Counted from the stretch's first letter, positions 22,210 through 33,620 are shown. The stretch is DNA of 64,000 nt from Folioceros fuciformis (GCA_049999805.1 JBNGIO010006342.1:165778-229777), one strand, 5' to 3'. Program-made: numbers and translations. Notes: generated by a model from the sequence alone, not told the origin.

Positions 22210-24340
22210 GATACTATTGGTAGAGTTACACTATTTATCAAAGTTGGAAAAATGGCATGCCACCATAGAGCAGGTTGAAATATGTGCCCAAATGGAAGAC
22301 AGAAAGAGGAGAGAAACTAAGAAAGATGCCCACTTTGCCCTACGCAAAAGGGTCTTAGAGATAATGAACATTCTAGCCAAGTCCGAGGAGGTAGTTCAAT
22401 CAACAACATTCTANNNNNNNNNNAACATTCTAGCCAAGTCCGAGGAGGTAGTTCAATCAACAACATTCTAGCCAAGTCCGAGGAGGTAGTTCAAGCAACC
22501 GAAAGAGGTACTCACAGCACAAAAGCAAAGTTGGAGGTGGACTAAACCATTGGGGGTGAGCAGTGAAGGAACCAAGGCACTCAGAAGATCATGAACACTT
22601 CTACCACGAACAGAATAAACTAAGCCTTAGTTTATTTTAGGGTCCCTATAAGTCCCTTAGGGACATATTGAGGTCTTCTCATAAGAAGTTGGTAAGACTA
22701 CTACTAGGTAGCTAGAAGATGTCAAGGAGAGCTAAAAGGCAAAATTGGCCTAACATGCAGACACAACTTGCCTCAAGAAAAACCTAATGACGGGATCGTG
22801 GCAACTACCCAAAGAAGGATGGTGCCCTAGCCATAACAATATAGGAAAGGGTAGTAGAGTTAGAGTCGGCTATTATCAATAATACTTTCCCAAACCTCAA
22901 AGGCAAAGGAAGATTCAAGCCTCTAACTCTGTTTCCAAAGGTTGGAGTTAGAGCATAAAGAGTTGAAGGAGTGGCTTAGAGCCTTCTGGGACCACCATCA
23001 CTATCATTAAAGTAGTTGTTGTGATCAAATTGGAGGATCTCTAGAGGGAGGTCAAGGCTACTCTTGCCTCCCATACCAAGTTGGAAGAGGATTGATAGAG
23101 AAGGGAGTATTAAAACCTTTAAACTCTTCAAACTGAGGAGATCATCTAGTAGGTGGGCATAGACTTTTCAAATTATCACTCGAGACTGTGAAGGCAATTC
23201 AAGGTCAAGAGAAGCCACAAGCAAACAAGTTTGTCTTGTGTGATGAGAAGAAGAATGCCTTCATTGAGCTAGAAGTGGGCGACTATTGTTTGAGCCTCAA
23301 GAGGAGTTGTCTAACCAAGCAGTTGTAGCCCATCCTTAGATGATTAACGTCCTCAATGCCGCTCTCATTTTTACAATTGATAGGGGAGGTGGGATCAAAA
23401 GTGGGGTTGGTGGTGGATCTAACATATTGCATCCATTGGCTAAACCTCCTAAGAAACTTGTGTAGCTTTCATTGTAAAGCTTCATTCTTGATCTCGATGT
23501 GGATAGTATGTATGTGCATCCCTTGAGTTCCCTTCCTACCTGTTCTTGTGTCTTCAAGTAAATGAGTAACACTAAGCAAAGGTAGCAAGAGTCTTAGAGA
23601 GCTGGGCAAACTCCATTGCCCAAATGTTTGATGGGTAGGTAAGCAATGTGGTTGGTGCAAGGTGGAGACCCTTGTGAGTACTTATCCAATCCTTGACCAT
23701 ATGCTCAGTGTTGTGCACCCTCGATGGTGCATGTGTACGAAATTAAATATGTTATAACGCCCATGAACAAATCCTGGCGTTGTCTACTCCTTGCTACCAT
23801 TGCCCTTAGCGAATGCAAAGGTCAGCTTCTATCCAATGAAAATTCTTGTTCTTTGAACTTTGTACATATGTTTTTTCTGTTGTCCATTGATTTCCATGCC
23901 CTTGTTATTGCCCTTGTTTAAGTAGTGGCAATGATAAGAGCATGACTCTAGTTCTTATACTAGTGGCTAGAACAAAATGATCTATATGTTACTAAGTCAT
24001 CACCCAATAAGCAAATTGCCGGACGACATGCAGCCACTAATGTCCGTTCCTCACAATGGAGGTCATGTAAAAAAGGACCCGAATTATAGTTTCATCCTTA
24101 ATAGAAAGCCAGTAATTTAAATGGGCAATACTCACTTGATGATCATGCGAATGCTCCCCATACTAAATAGGGTTAATGTGAGGGCAATTTAACCAACCGT
24201 AAACCCTAACTAAACCATCCTTAAACAGTATTTAAACTATAAACACTTAGCTATATAACACACTACACAGAGCAAGAGCACTTGCACCACCTACCAAATC
24301 CTAAGTACTTGTATGAGTATAAAATTACTATGAAAGAAGT
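22210..24340. other. AT-rich region with gap and local tandem duplication; no clear gene
   Basis: A short plus frame from 22217 encodes a charged, helix-forming stretch but stops soon. Around a 10-N gap (22414-22423) a roughly 38-bp phrase containing ctagccaagtccgaggagg is repeated three times. The remainder to 24340 has only short frames without motifs and may be decayed transposon DNA. Confidence 0.35.
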
Positions 24341-24343
24341 TCT

Positions 24344-26133
24344 TCACAAAATTGTACAAAACCAACTCCTCCTTGTGTCTTTACCACCAATCGTCTTCGA
24401 AATAATTGAGTCTTTTTCAATGCTAATATTCTCTACAACCAAGTGAGCTGCCTCTTGTTTGTTTTTCAAATCATAACATAGATTACCTATAAAGTTTGTA
24501 AAAAATATATTAGTATCCTACCATAAAAATTTAAAAATAAAAAAAATTATATTAGATATTTTGCATACCTAATTTGATGTATGCGGATGTAGATGCATGG
24601 GTTAAACACATTTCTCCCAAGTATTCAAAAACTGCAACATCACGATTTCCATTGATGGTAGTTGTTATCCGTGGTTTAATAACTAACCTAATCTCTTTCT
24701 TTTTCCTCATTTTTTAATTAAAATCTCATTAACTCTACATAAAATACTAGAAAAATGCCTTCATGTTCATCTAAGAACTTGATACCACTTACCATNNNNN
24801 NNNNNNNNNNNNNNNNNNNNNNNNNNNNNNNNNNNNNNNNNNNNNNNNNNNNNNNNNNNNNNNNNNNNNNNNNNNNNNNNNNNNNNNNNNNNNNNNNNNN
24901 NNNNNNNNNNNNNNNNNNNNNNNNNNNNNNNNNNNNNNNNNNNNNNNNNNNNNNNNNNNNNNNNNNNNNNNNNNNNNNNNNNNNNNNNNNNNNNNNNNNN
25001 NNNNNNNNNNNNNNNNNNNNNNNNNNNNNNNNNNNNNNNNNNNNNNNNNNNNNNNNNNNNNNNNNNNNNNNNNNNNNNNNNNNNNNNNNNNNNNNNNNNN
25101 NNNNNNNNNNNNNNNNNNNNNNNNNNNNNNNNNNNNNNNNNNNNNNNNNNNNNNNNNNNNNNNNNNNNNNNNNNNNNNNNNNNNNNNNNNNNNNNTAATT
25201 TTCTTTCATTCAATCATCTTTTAGGGTACTATTAGCATACCTCAAAATGACCGCATCATGTAGTAGGTCAATTTTGTTCTGAACCAACACCATAGGAATT
25301 TTCCCGCATTCTTCTTCAATCTAAACAAGCTTAGCATAAAAGATCACTTAAGCGTTTTTTGAGACGTGTTTTGAAAACAAGGACATTCAGCTCTATACCT
25401 TTTGTTTCCATGTTTTGATTGAATTGAAAGATTCTCTATCCGTTGTAGAGAAACAAAGTACAGCAGCCTTTGCACCTTTAAAAAAAAAAATGTTACTTGT
25501 CAATGTTATCGTATTTTTAATTTCTTTAATATACAACATAATTGGAAAAACATAATACCTCGATAATACGATTTTGTTATAGATTGAAATTGCTCTTGCC
25601 CAGCTGTATCCCATAACATAAGTGTAACAAATTCTTGCAAGGTTTTCACAAACCTAGTAAGGTAAACATATTTATTTATCAACAAAATATATAAAATTTA
25701 TATCAAAATTTAACTTGAAATGTGTGTTAAAAGAAAGTAACACCTTTTATTCTTACAGTCTTTTCTCAAGAAAATCTACTCCAATGGTTTTTTTGTATTT
25801 TTCAGAACATTGTCCTTTGCAAAATTGTCGAATCATGCTTGTTTTTCCCACATTTCCATTTCCTACTATAATAATTTTTATCTCTCCTACAAATGCATGA
25901 TAAATGAATGTTAATAGTTTGTGATTATGGAAAGCTTTTTCTTGTAAAAATATTGTTATAAACCTTCTTTCTATGCATAAGAGAATATAAACCAAAGCTT
26001 GTAAAAGCAGCATTGATTTGGTCATTGATTTGAATAGCATCTGATTTTTAAAAAGAAAATAAAATTTTATATATATGACATGTAGCTTAGAAAGGTGCAG
26101 AAGCTTCAGCTTACTTTCAAAATCTTCTTGCAT
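24344..26133 (-). CDS. RAB23: Rab23-family small GTPase
   Basis: Exons recovered on the minus strand are 26115-26133, 25757-25886, 25559-25653, 25399-25475, 25241-25320, one largely inside the 400-N gap (its end at about 24793, before GTAAGT), about 24569-24682, and 24344-24486. Motifs are the P-loop GNGNVGKTSM, switch I region YKKTIGVDFLEK, switch II WDTAGQEQFQSITKSYYRG, the Rab23-typical FSTTDRESF, and VQNKIDLL for guanine specificity. The C-terminus ends CTIL, a single-Cys CaaX box as in Rab23 (CSIP in human) and unlike the double-Cys ends of most Rabs. Rab23 is linked to cilia and vesicle traffic. It is retained in some plants with motile sperm and lost from flowering plants. Introns are very AT-rich. 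It is divergent from the plastid gene to its right. Confidence 0.9.
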
Positions 26134-26352
26134 TTCGAAGCTCCCGTAACTAGATTTGGAATGAGTTATTTTTTATAAATATAGTATAATTTGGAGTATG
26201 GGAAGCCCTGAATATTACTGGACTGTGGTGTGTGGCATGTTGTCTATATTCAAAAGTGAAGAGGACCGGCGAGTTCCCAGTAGAATACGTAGCCTGTTGC
26301 CCAACAGAGGCTGTGGAATGTGACTGGATAATGTGAAGGAGTGTGGATCGAT
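26134..26352. promoter_or_regulatory. Compact bidirectional promoter region
   Basis: Only 219 bp separate the start codon of Rab23 (-) from that of the plastid protein (+). Both promoters and leaders must overlap here unless upstream non-coding exons exist. No specific element is recognised. Confidence 0.5.
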
Positions 26353-28224
26353 ATGGCTGGGACGGTGACGTCCCTGCAACTGCTCTGGTGCTGCTCTCCG
26401 CTTCCCCTGCGGCTCTGCAAATCCAGAGATGCAGCGCCGTTTTCTCGCCGGAGAGTGGTGTTGCCGCCGGCGGTGAAAGCAGCCTCTGCTACACCAGCAT
26501 TGCCTCTGAGGGGTTGGAGTCCTGCCCGGGCGCTGCAGACGCGGTCGGAGAGCAAGGGAGAGGCCGAGGATGCGGAGGAAACCCGGAGATGCTTGCAGGA
26601 GCTTGCGGTTAGCCACCTCTTCTGGTCTTGTCGGTTTTGTGCTGTAGATTCTTCCCTCTGTGGTGAGCCGAAATGTGGCTGCCAGGGATTTGACTTGCGT
26701 TGGATTGGCGTGCTTGGGACGGGGTCTTGAGAGCCGCTTTCCTGGATTTGCGCAGGATGCGTTGTCCCTTCCTCCGAGGTTCTTGGCTGAGCTTCCCAGT
26801 GACATTCGAGTTGATGTAAGCTGCCGTGGTTTTGTTCGACGGAAATGCGGGCGTTTGGTGTTTGTTCGGGTTTCTGACTGTACGCTGCTTTCTCGTGTTT
26901 CTCAGCTGAAGGACGCAGCCTTTGCTTTGTCAAGTGGCGCCGTGAGCAGAGAGGTCGGTTGTGGCTGTTCTTGGAAATTGTGCTGGCTCCAATTGGATTC
27001 TTGTCGGAGTAGGATGCTGATGTCTGACGTGCCTGCTGGCCAGTGTGGAGAGCGGGTAGGGGAAGTGCTGCTGCAAGTAGCACAGGCTTGGGAATCTGGG
27101 GACACACAGTCTCTGGAGACTGTTGCTAAATCCATCCCTTCGTTGCAACAGGATCTGCCCGAGAGCTCCAAAGCCGGTCAGTTACTTTCTCGTATGCTCG
27201 GTTGTGGGCAAGGCAAAGCCTGTTGTGTGGCCTTGGCTCACACATGGTTTGCCTGTAGACCTTGGCAAAAGATTGATTGATGCAGGAAGGCGATTCAAGT
27301 CAACAGGGCAGTTTGGAGGGGGTGAATTATTGAAGGTGCGAGAACTTGGAATCTCAACCTTCAGGGGTTCTAAGCAGTTAGCTTCTTGTTGGAGGCAGGG
27401 CAGGCTGTTTGGTTTTTGTGGTAAACAGAATGTTGGTTGGAAGCTGAGACAAATAGCATGTGCACGAAGACTGGATTGTGCGTGCACTGATACCTGGTTC
27501 TGTTTCTGGAACAGTTTGGCTTTCAAAATTGTGTGTGGAGGAAGTTGGTGCTCAACTTGTAAAGTTGGCTACTTTGACTGGTGTTGCTACAGATCGGCAA
27601 CGCGTTGATCGCAGCGGGGGAGGCAGTTGCTGCAGGCAGCAAGCCCGTTGAGACCACCACTGCCGTGAGCTCTGCCAAGGTCTTTAAGGTAACCTTCTCC
27701 ACTTAAGTTTTCAGGTCATCATCGCTGACGTCGACGAATCAACTGGCATGCTGAGGTTTTCGGTTCCTGGTTGCAGTTTGGCAGCCTGCAAGTGGAGTTT
27801 TCGTCTGGCCGAGCTTTCACAGGCGCTGCTATTGCGCTAGCCTTTGGGTATCTGCTGCCCTCCTCTATGGACTTCGTGATCGGATTGCGTGAGTCTTGAT
27901 GTGTGCCAACTGTTCACGATGCTCGTTTGTATGTTGTCTGTCAGGTTGCTTTCTTGGCAGCTTACACAAGCACTTCAAATCATAGACAACACAGCAAATT
28001 ATGCTAACGACAACGCCATCATGGTTGCCACTGTAAGAAACCACTCTTCTCTCAAAGAACGTGAACCCTCCCTAGCATGTTCGCTAACTGCTCTCCTGGG
28101 GGCATACACGCAGTCTCTGAGAGGAGCACTTCTGGCTCTTGGTTACGCAAGCAGCCTTCTATCAGCCTTCTCCATGGTGGGCTTAATCGCCCTCGGCGTC
28201 CAGCTTCGATCAGACGGAAAGTAG
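26353..28224 (+). CDS. Plastid-targeted membrane protein of unknown function
   Basis: Exons are 26353-26607, 26906-26953, 27044-27176, 27259-27335, 27593-27688, 27777-27888, 27971-28032 and 28114-28224 (894 nt, 297 residues). All junctions are GT-AG and phases close. The exon 6/7 junction is the least certain. The first about 60 residues (MAGTVTSLQLLWCC, then Arg/Ser/Ala-rich) look like a chloroplast transit peptide. The middle is helical and acidic (GEVLLQVAQAWESGDTQ). Next come LIDAGRRFKSTGQFGGGELL and IGNALIAAGEAVAAGSKP, then two hydrophobic segments (FTGAAIALAFGYLLP near residue 220; LLSAFSMVGLIALGV near 280). I do not recognise the family. Topology suggests an envelope or thylakoid membrane protein. 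Confidence 0.78.
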
Positions 28225-28515
28225 CATGATGCACATTAGTCTGCCAAGTGGCTTATGGTTGTGGAACTGGGGTTAGAGATACCTCATTATGGAATGTTGG
28301 ACGCGTGGATGTTCCTGCATGGAAAGCCACCGCACTCGCGAACTTATCCTTCGCACCGTGTGTAATTTTTTACTGACGCCAAACACATACTAGCAACCCA
28401 GGAGGGCGAGTATCCTGACGTCAGGCAATTTCGCAGCAGTGGCTGTGAAATTGGTGCTCGGTCTGAGACTCGTCGAATCTCTCGGACGGGGAAAACATTG
28501 CCAGTTGGCGTCAAG

Positions 28516-30071
28516 ATGGTGTCGATGGGCCTGAGTCAGATGGTCACGAACCTGATTGGATATAGCTTGGCTTGCGTCTTGTTGATGATCTTCCCTTTAG
28601 TGTTGCCAACAGTGCTTGTTTTGAGAAAGTTGAGGAGTCTGCTTGTGAGACCATCCAAAATCGAGAACAACGTGGTGTTGGTTACAGGAGCATCATCAGG
28701 AATTGGCAGGGTAAGGTGTATGTTTGTGCATGTTGTAGCTCAGCAGCATTGCATGAAGCACCTGTGTTGACGCGCCTGGCGCGTCTGGTGTCATATTGCT
28801 CAAATGCTCTTTCAATTAGAGTAGTGCTTGGCGCTGGAGTATGCGAGGCGAGGAGCAAAATTGGTGTTGGCTGCTAGGCGGGAGAACAGGCTACGAGAGG
28901 TTGCTCATGAGTGCATGCAAAATGGAGCAAGGAGCGCAGAGGTGTGCAGAGCTGACATATCCAAGCCCGAGGACTGCAAGCGTGTTGTTGATTTTGCTGT
29001 TGAGACTTTTGGTCGCTGTAAGTTCACCGTTGCTTTAGTGTGCTTTGTAGGCTTACATTCTGGAATGACAATTGCGTTGATGAATTCATCATATGATGGA
29101 CACTAATCCGCGACCTGTGCAGTGGATGTGTTGGTGAACAACGCTGGCTCAGCCAAGAGTGGTCTATTCGAAGAGTACACCGACACAAGCGAGTTCAAAG
29201 AGACTATGGTGAGCTCAAATGTATGCAATGCTGGCTGAAAAGGAAAACTAAAGTCCTGAAGGGAAGACAGAGATCAAATGTTGAGGGCTTGGCCTGTCAG
29301 GATGTGGATTTCTGGGGGAATGTGCTTCCGACTTTCTACGCGCTGGAGCACCTCCGAAGAACCAATGGCCAGGTTGTGGTGACCGACTCAGTGGGAGCCT
29401 ACGTTCCGTACCCCCGACAGGCCATGTACAATGTAACCTCCATCTTCTAACCTTGCTTTGCCTAGCGTTGTCCGCTTGACAGGCTTTCTCTGAAAGTTTG
29501 GTTTTCTGCGACTTGTCCCCACCATCTCACATGGCAGGCGGCAAAGGCATCTATCTTGGAGTTCTATGACACAGTGCGGACCGAGCCCATCGGAGAGAGA
29601 GTAACAATAACACTTGCCATGCCAGGCTTTGTCCAGTCCGAGATGACCTTGGGAGGACCCCCGGTAAACCACCCATTGGATGCCATGTCCCTGCTTTCCT
29701 TCGTGGAATTCTCCACCCGTGCTTTTCCACCACCTCTCTTGTGAATGTGCATGACGTGGATGTGCATGCTTCTGCAGGGACACATCCCCCAGTATTGGCC
29801 TATGCTGCCTACAGAGGCTGCTGCGAAGCGGATCGTGGATGCAGCACAGTATCGAGCACGATACCACATCGTCCCGTTTTGGTACTGGACTTGGCTCCCA
29901 TACCGGCTACTTGCCCCCATGTTCCTGGAGTGGCCCCCGAGAATGTTACTGTTAGGTCAACCTCCAAATACTGTTGTGGCCAAGGTTGCCAAACTGCTGC
30001 TGGGAGAGGATGGGTCACAAAAACTATTCCACTTCTTGACTGGCGTCAGTGGAGGGCCACTAGAAACCTAG
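28516..30071 (+). CDS. Steroleosin-like 11-beta-hydroxysteroid dehydrogenase (SDR family)
   Basis: Exons are 28516-28710, 28825-29017, 29123-29208, 29301-29432, 29538-29663 and 29778-30071 (1026 nt, 341 residues), with GT-AG junctions and consistent phases. The N-terminus is a hydrophobic anchor (LIGYSLACVLLMIFPLVL), as in steroleosins of oil bodies and the ER. The SDR core has the NAD(P) motif VTGASSGIGR, then ARREN, the DISKPEDCKRVVD block, NNAG, the catalytic Ser in VTDSVGAYVP and the YNAAK catalytic Tyr and Lys, then PGFVQSEMT. It probably oxidises or reduces a steroid-like or lipid alcohol. Fused coding exons support a functional gene. It starts 291 bp after the plastid protein gene, same strand. 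Confidence 0.9.
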
Positions 30072-30834
30072 CTCCCACGAACCAACTTGCAGATGTGGAT
30101 CGGGTGTGGTTCCATCTCCGACCCCTCATCTGCTTCCATTTCCTTCTCTTTCAAGATTGGACTCCTAGTTGCCCATGTGGCCCGCACAATCGTAGGCAGC
30201 AAAAAGCAACATCCTGATGCGTATAGTACGAAGCGTATTTAGGACGCAGGGAGCCAAGTTCTGACAGCGAATCGCAACTTGCGGTTGAAGCGATCGTGCA
30301 CTGGAACGGAAACAGCATACGGGGTCCCTGAATGGAAGGATGTCCTTTGGAGCAAGGTCTACTATACCAAGTCCCAAGACCAGAGAATATTTATGTGAAG
30401 ATATTCAAAGTCATCCCGTCCTTTTTGTTTTTTTAATAACGGTTGCAAGGGGAAGGATGGAAGGAAGGAATGCAGGCAGGCGGCAGGAAAGAGGGCAAGA
30501 CGAAGCCGGCCGGCAGAAGCCTTGAGTAGGTCAGTCTACTCGTCTTCTCCCTTGACACGGTCTTGACGCAGCTCTGCTCTGGGGTATCAAAGATGGGGCT
30601 CTCCGTCTTATAACACTGCTGGCCAGAGCATTCTGCAGCAGCTGTTCCTATCCTGTCCGCACTTCGACTTTGTGTGTGGAGGTTCGGATCCGAGGACCTG
30701 AGCATTCGGTCCCTTCTCTTTGTACCCTTGATCGTGTCCAGGGTCCTGGTCTGTGGTGAGGGTGTGGGTGGAGGAGGTGTATTGTGCGTGACGGCGGTGG
30801 ATTTTGGGTTCCGGTGAGCCTGCAGGAGAAGACA
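30072..30834. promoter_or_regulatory. Intergenic region upstream of SNAP33
   Basis: Contains the 3' region of the dehydrogenase gene and the promoter and leader of SNAP33. The ATG at 30835 was chosen because the reading frame upstream of it has no ATG and no conserved residues. No regulatory motif is recognised. Confidence 0.5.
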
Positions 30835-32364
30835 ATGAGTATCTCGGAGAGCACCAGGATGGCGGTGGCCCGGCAACGAGCTGCGGCGAGGGGGCATCGG
30901 GTTTCGTCGAATCCCTTCTCGGATGATGAGGACTCTACCACCTCCGGCTCCTCGCTCACTTCCCGCTCTTCTAATCCGTTTGATGACGAGGTGGCGTCGC
31001 ACAGCCGCGTTTCCGATGCCAGGAGACGGGAGAGGGCCTTGCGCCCGACGCAGGATAAGGTTTTGTCAGGGTCTGTGCTTGGTGCGTCTAACAATCCTTT
31101 CGATGAACCCGAGGTTTCTAAGGGGTCCAGAGGGAGCAGGTCGCAGGAATCTTCCAGGCGGGCTAGGGCGCCCTCTGGAAATCCGTTTGATGATGATGAT
31201 GCTGGGGAGACTAGAGGATCGGGATCTGGAAGTGAGAGGCACGCGAGGTCGAAGCCGGAGTCGCGGCGGGGGTCTGCGGGGAATCCTTTCGACGATGATG
31301 CGCTTGTGGCCAAGGTGAGGAGCAAGCACAACAGTTTGAGTGCTATTGAGACGGGGTCTGGGAATCCGTTTGATGATGAATATCCGGTGCCGATCAAGGC
31401 TAAACATAACAGTTTGAGCGCGTTGGAGAGGGACTCCCTGTTTGCCAGTGAGGAGAAGCCTAGTAAGTCGCAAAGTTCCAGCAGGCGGAACAGTGGGGGG
31501 AGTGAACTGAGTGAGGACTCGGCAACGACGGAGAGGAGGTCCCGAAGGGGAGCGCAGATCAAAGAGAAGGTGGTTTCCATTTACTCTGAAAGTGTGGAGA
31601 AGGTAGCGGCTGTTGGGGAAAGTGTGTCTAATAAGCTGCAGAAGCCGAAGAAGAGTTCCAGTGGTCAGGAGGACCGGCGGCTGGACCGAAATGCGCTTCT
31701 GGATGGTAGTGCTCAGGCTCGCCCCCGTCCTGTTCCTACTCCGGTGCGTTATGGGGAGCAGGGGTTTGAAGGCCAGAGTGTGGAGCAGCTGCGTAGTTAT
31801 GCTCACGAGAAGTCCAGAGAGACAACATCAGCAATCGAAAATTGTTTGAGGGTTGCAGAGAACACGAAAGAAGTTGCCGCCAGCACTATGGCCCAGCTTC
31901 ATGATCAAGGAGAACAGATCCGCCGAACCCATGAGATGGCAGTCAAAGTGGACGAAGAACTCAGCACTGGAGAGAAGCTGCTGGGAAGCTTAGGAGGCAT
32001 GTTTTCCAGGACCTGGAAGCCTAAGAAGAATCATGCTATCCATGGCCCGACGGACGGTCCTACAAGTGACTACAGGCGCAAAAACTATCCGGAGCAGCGT
32101 GCTTCTCTTGTGCAGGGGGATAATGCCGGAAAACTTGCAAGCTCGCAAGCCCTGGAGCCGTGGGAGCAGGAAAAGTTGAGGCAGGATAAGGACCTGGATA
32201 AACTGAGCAACTTGCTTACTGGGTTGAAGGATATGTCAGAACAAATGGGTGCTGAGATCGGCAAGCAGAACAATAGCTTGGAGGGTCTTCAAACTGATGT
32301 TATTGAGTTGCACAACAGGGTGGAGCAATCCAACCGGCGTGGCCTGAAACTTTTGGGAAGATGA
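30835..32364 (+). CDS. SNAP33: SNAP25-type Qb+Qc SNARE (SNAP33) with long NPF-repeat N-terminus
   Basis: A single uninterrupted frame of 509 residues with no sign of introns. The C-terminal 250 residues match plant SNAP33: the first SNARE helix (NCLRVAENTKEVAASTM, LHDQGEQIRRTHEMAV), the linker GEKLLGSLGGMFSRTWKPKK, and the second SNARE helix ending QMGAEIGKQNNSLEGLQ and RVEQSNRRGLKLLGR. Zero-layer Gln residues are present in both. It bridges syntaxin and VAMP in plasma-membrane and cell-plate fusion. Arabidopsis SNAP33 is about 300 residues with two NPF motifs; this one has six (NPFSDD, NPFDDE, NPFDEP, NPFDDD twice, NPFDDE) across the first 200 residues, plus two copies of KHNSLSA. NPF motifs are ligands of EH domains. 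Confidence 0.93.
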   Translation: MSISESTRMAVARQRAAARGHRVSSNPFSDDEDSTTSGSSLTSRSSNPFDDEVASHSRVSDARRRERALRPTQDKVLSGSVLGASNNPFDEPEVSKGSRGSRSQESSRRARAPSGNPFDDDDAGETRGSGSGSERHARSKPESRRGSAGNPFDDDALVAKVRSKHNSLSAIETGSGNPFDDEYPVPIKAKHNSLSALERDSLFASEEKPSKSQSSSRRNSGGSELSEDSATTERRSRRGAQIKEKVVSIYSESVEKVAAVGESVSNKLQKPKKSSSGQEDRRLDRNALLDGSAQARPRPVPTPVRYGEQGFEGQSVEQLRSYAHEKSRETTSAIENCLRVAENTKEVAASTMAQLHDQGEQIRRTHEMAVKVDEELSTGEKLLGSLGGMFSRTWKPKKNHAIHGPTDGPTSDYRRKNYPEQRASLVQGDNAGKLASSQALEPWEQEKLRQDKDLDKLSNLLTGLKDMSEQMGAEIGKQNNSLEGLQTDVIELHNRVEQSNRRGLKLLGR

Positions 32365-33072
32365 CACATTATTTTCACTCCAGATGCCCTGGCTTGTGGC
32401 GACCTTGTGCGCAGCTCACGCGTACTTTCTTTTGGGACATGCAAGTGTAAAGACTGGCGTGATGTGATATATATATTACTCAGACTCAGCTTAGCGGTTA
32501 AGTTTTTCACCTCGCCACAGCCTGGTTGTCTTCACCATGGTGCTGTATGCCTGCCACCTTTCATTATCCTGCAGACGGAAGACTCGCCATTCAAATCCTT
32601 GGAAGGTCATGGTGTTGACGGAACTACAAGGAATTCTCCTGAAGCAGAAAATCCTCCGGCACGGACGGGATAGGATGAGGTTAAGGCCTCCATACTTGAT
32701 GGGTCAACTTTAGAGATGCAACGTGACGCTTTCATCGCTTGCCACCACTTGTGCTGAAGTGAATTTATCAACAGTGAAATGTAACTATCCTCTTGTCAAT
32801 AGCCTCCGTTATTGGTTCTAATAAGATCATAACTGCCTCGATCGTTCGAAACTCGCTCTCCTTCGGCCCCGGAAGAAAAGCATTTTCCTGTCAAACCGAT
32901 TCCGTGTCACTTTTGGAGATGGTCCTTGCTGTACTTTTCGTCTCCGTTGAACCTCTCGACGTGTTCACTCGGACTGAGCATTATGGATTCAATGGAGTTA
33001 AGGTGCGGGATGCGTAATGGCGATTTGCTTATAGAATGTCATATCCATACATGCCTCGCACATCGATTAGGG
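32365..33072. other. 3' flank of SNAP33, no gene
   Basis: Probably the SNAP33 3' untranslated region followed by intergenic DNA. No coding motif is seen. Confidence 0.5.
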
Positions 33073-33410
33073 CACCTCTTCAACTCCACCATGCTATGGC
33101 GGGCACCTCTTCAACTCCATCATGCAGCGGCTATGGCGGGCACCTCTTCAACTCCATCATGCAGCGGCTATGGCGGGCACCTCTTCAACTCCACCATGCA
33201 GTTGCTATGGCGGGCACCTCTTCAACTCCACCATGCAGTTGCTATGGCGGGCACCTCTTCAACTCCACCATGCAGTTGCTATGGCGCTCCATCGGCTTGC
33301 TAGGGGGTTGCTATGGCGCTCCATCGGCTTGCTAGGGGGTTGCTATGGCGCTCCATCGGCTTGCTAGGGGGTTGCTATGGTGCTCCATCGGCTTGCTAGG
33401 GGGTTGCCAC
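33073..33410 (+). repeat. Two abutting minisatellites (37-bp and 32-bp units)
   Basis: Six copies of a unit beginning cacctcttcaactccacc lie at 33073, 33104, 33141, 33178, 33215 and 33252; the first is 31 bp, the full ones 37 bp. From 33287 a different unit beginning ctccatcggcttgctagg repeats with a 32-bp period at 33287, 33319, 33351 and 33383. Both units share gctatggcg at their ends. Neither period is a multiple of three, so open frames across them are chance. Confidence 0.92.
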
Positions 33411-33620
33411 CTCATATTGTTGCAAATATGTATGGCGTAGGACGATGGAGCTTGCTAGGGGGTTGCCACCTCATATTGTTGCAAATATGTATGGCGTAGG
33501 AGCTATGGCGTAGGAGCTTTGACTGTGGCTCAATACACCATTATGATTTCAGATTATGATTTTAAAGATATGTAGTTATGAGGAAAAGTTATGGCTCAAT
33601 ACACCATTATGATTTCAGAG
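33395..33620 (+). repeat. Further local duplications next to the minisatellite
   Basis: A phrase of about 60 bp containing ttgctagggggttgccacc and ttgcaaatatgtatggcgtag is duplicated between 33395 and 33510. The phrase atggctcaatacaccattatg then occurs twice between about 33525 and 33620. Confidence 0.7.

Noticed and set aside
26250-27107. 285-codon open frame on the minus strand
   Set aside because: It is antisense to the spliced plastid protein gene, has no domain, and the plus strand has consistent introns and phases.
31066-31806. 246-codon and longer open frames antisense to SNAP33
   Set aside because: They mirror the codon usage of the well-supported SNAP33 frame and show no conserved motif.
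33036-33367. Three open frames of 81-125 codons
   Set aside because: They read through the 37-bp and 32-bp minisatellites; unit lengths not divisible by three keep all frames open.
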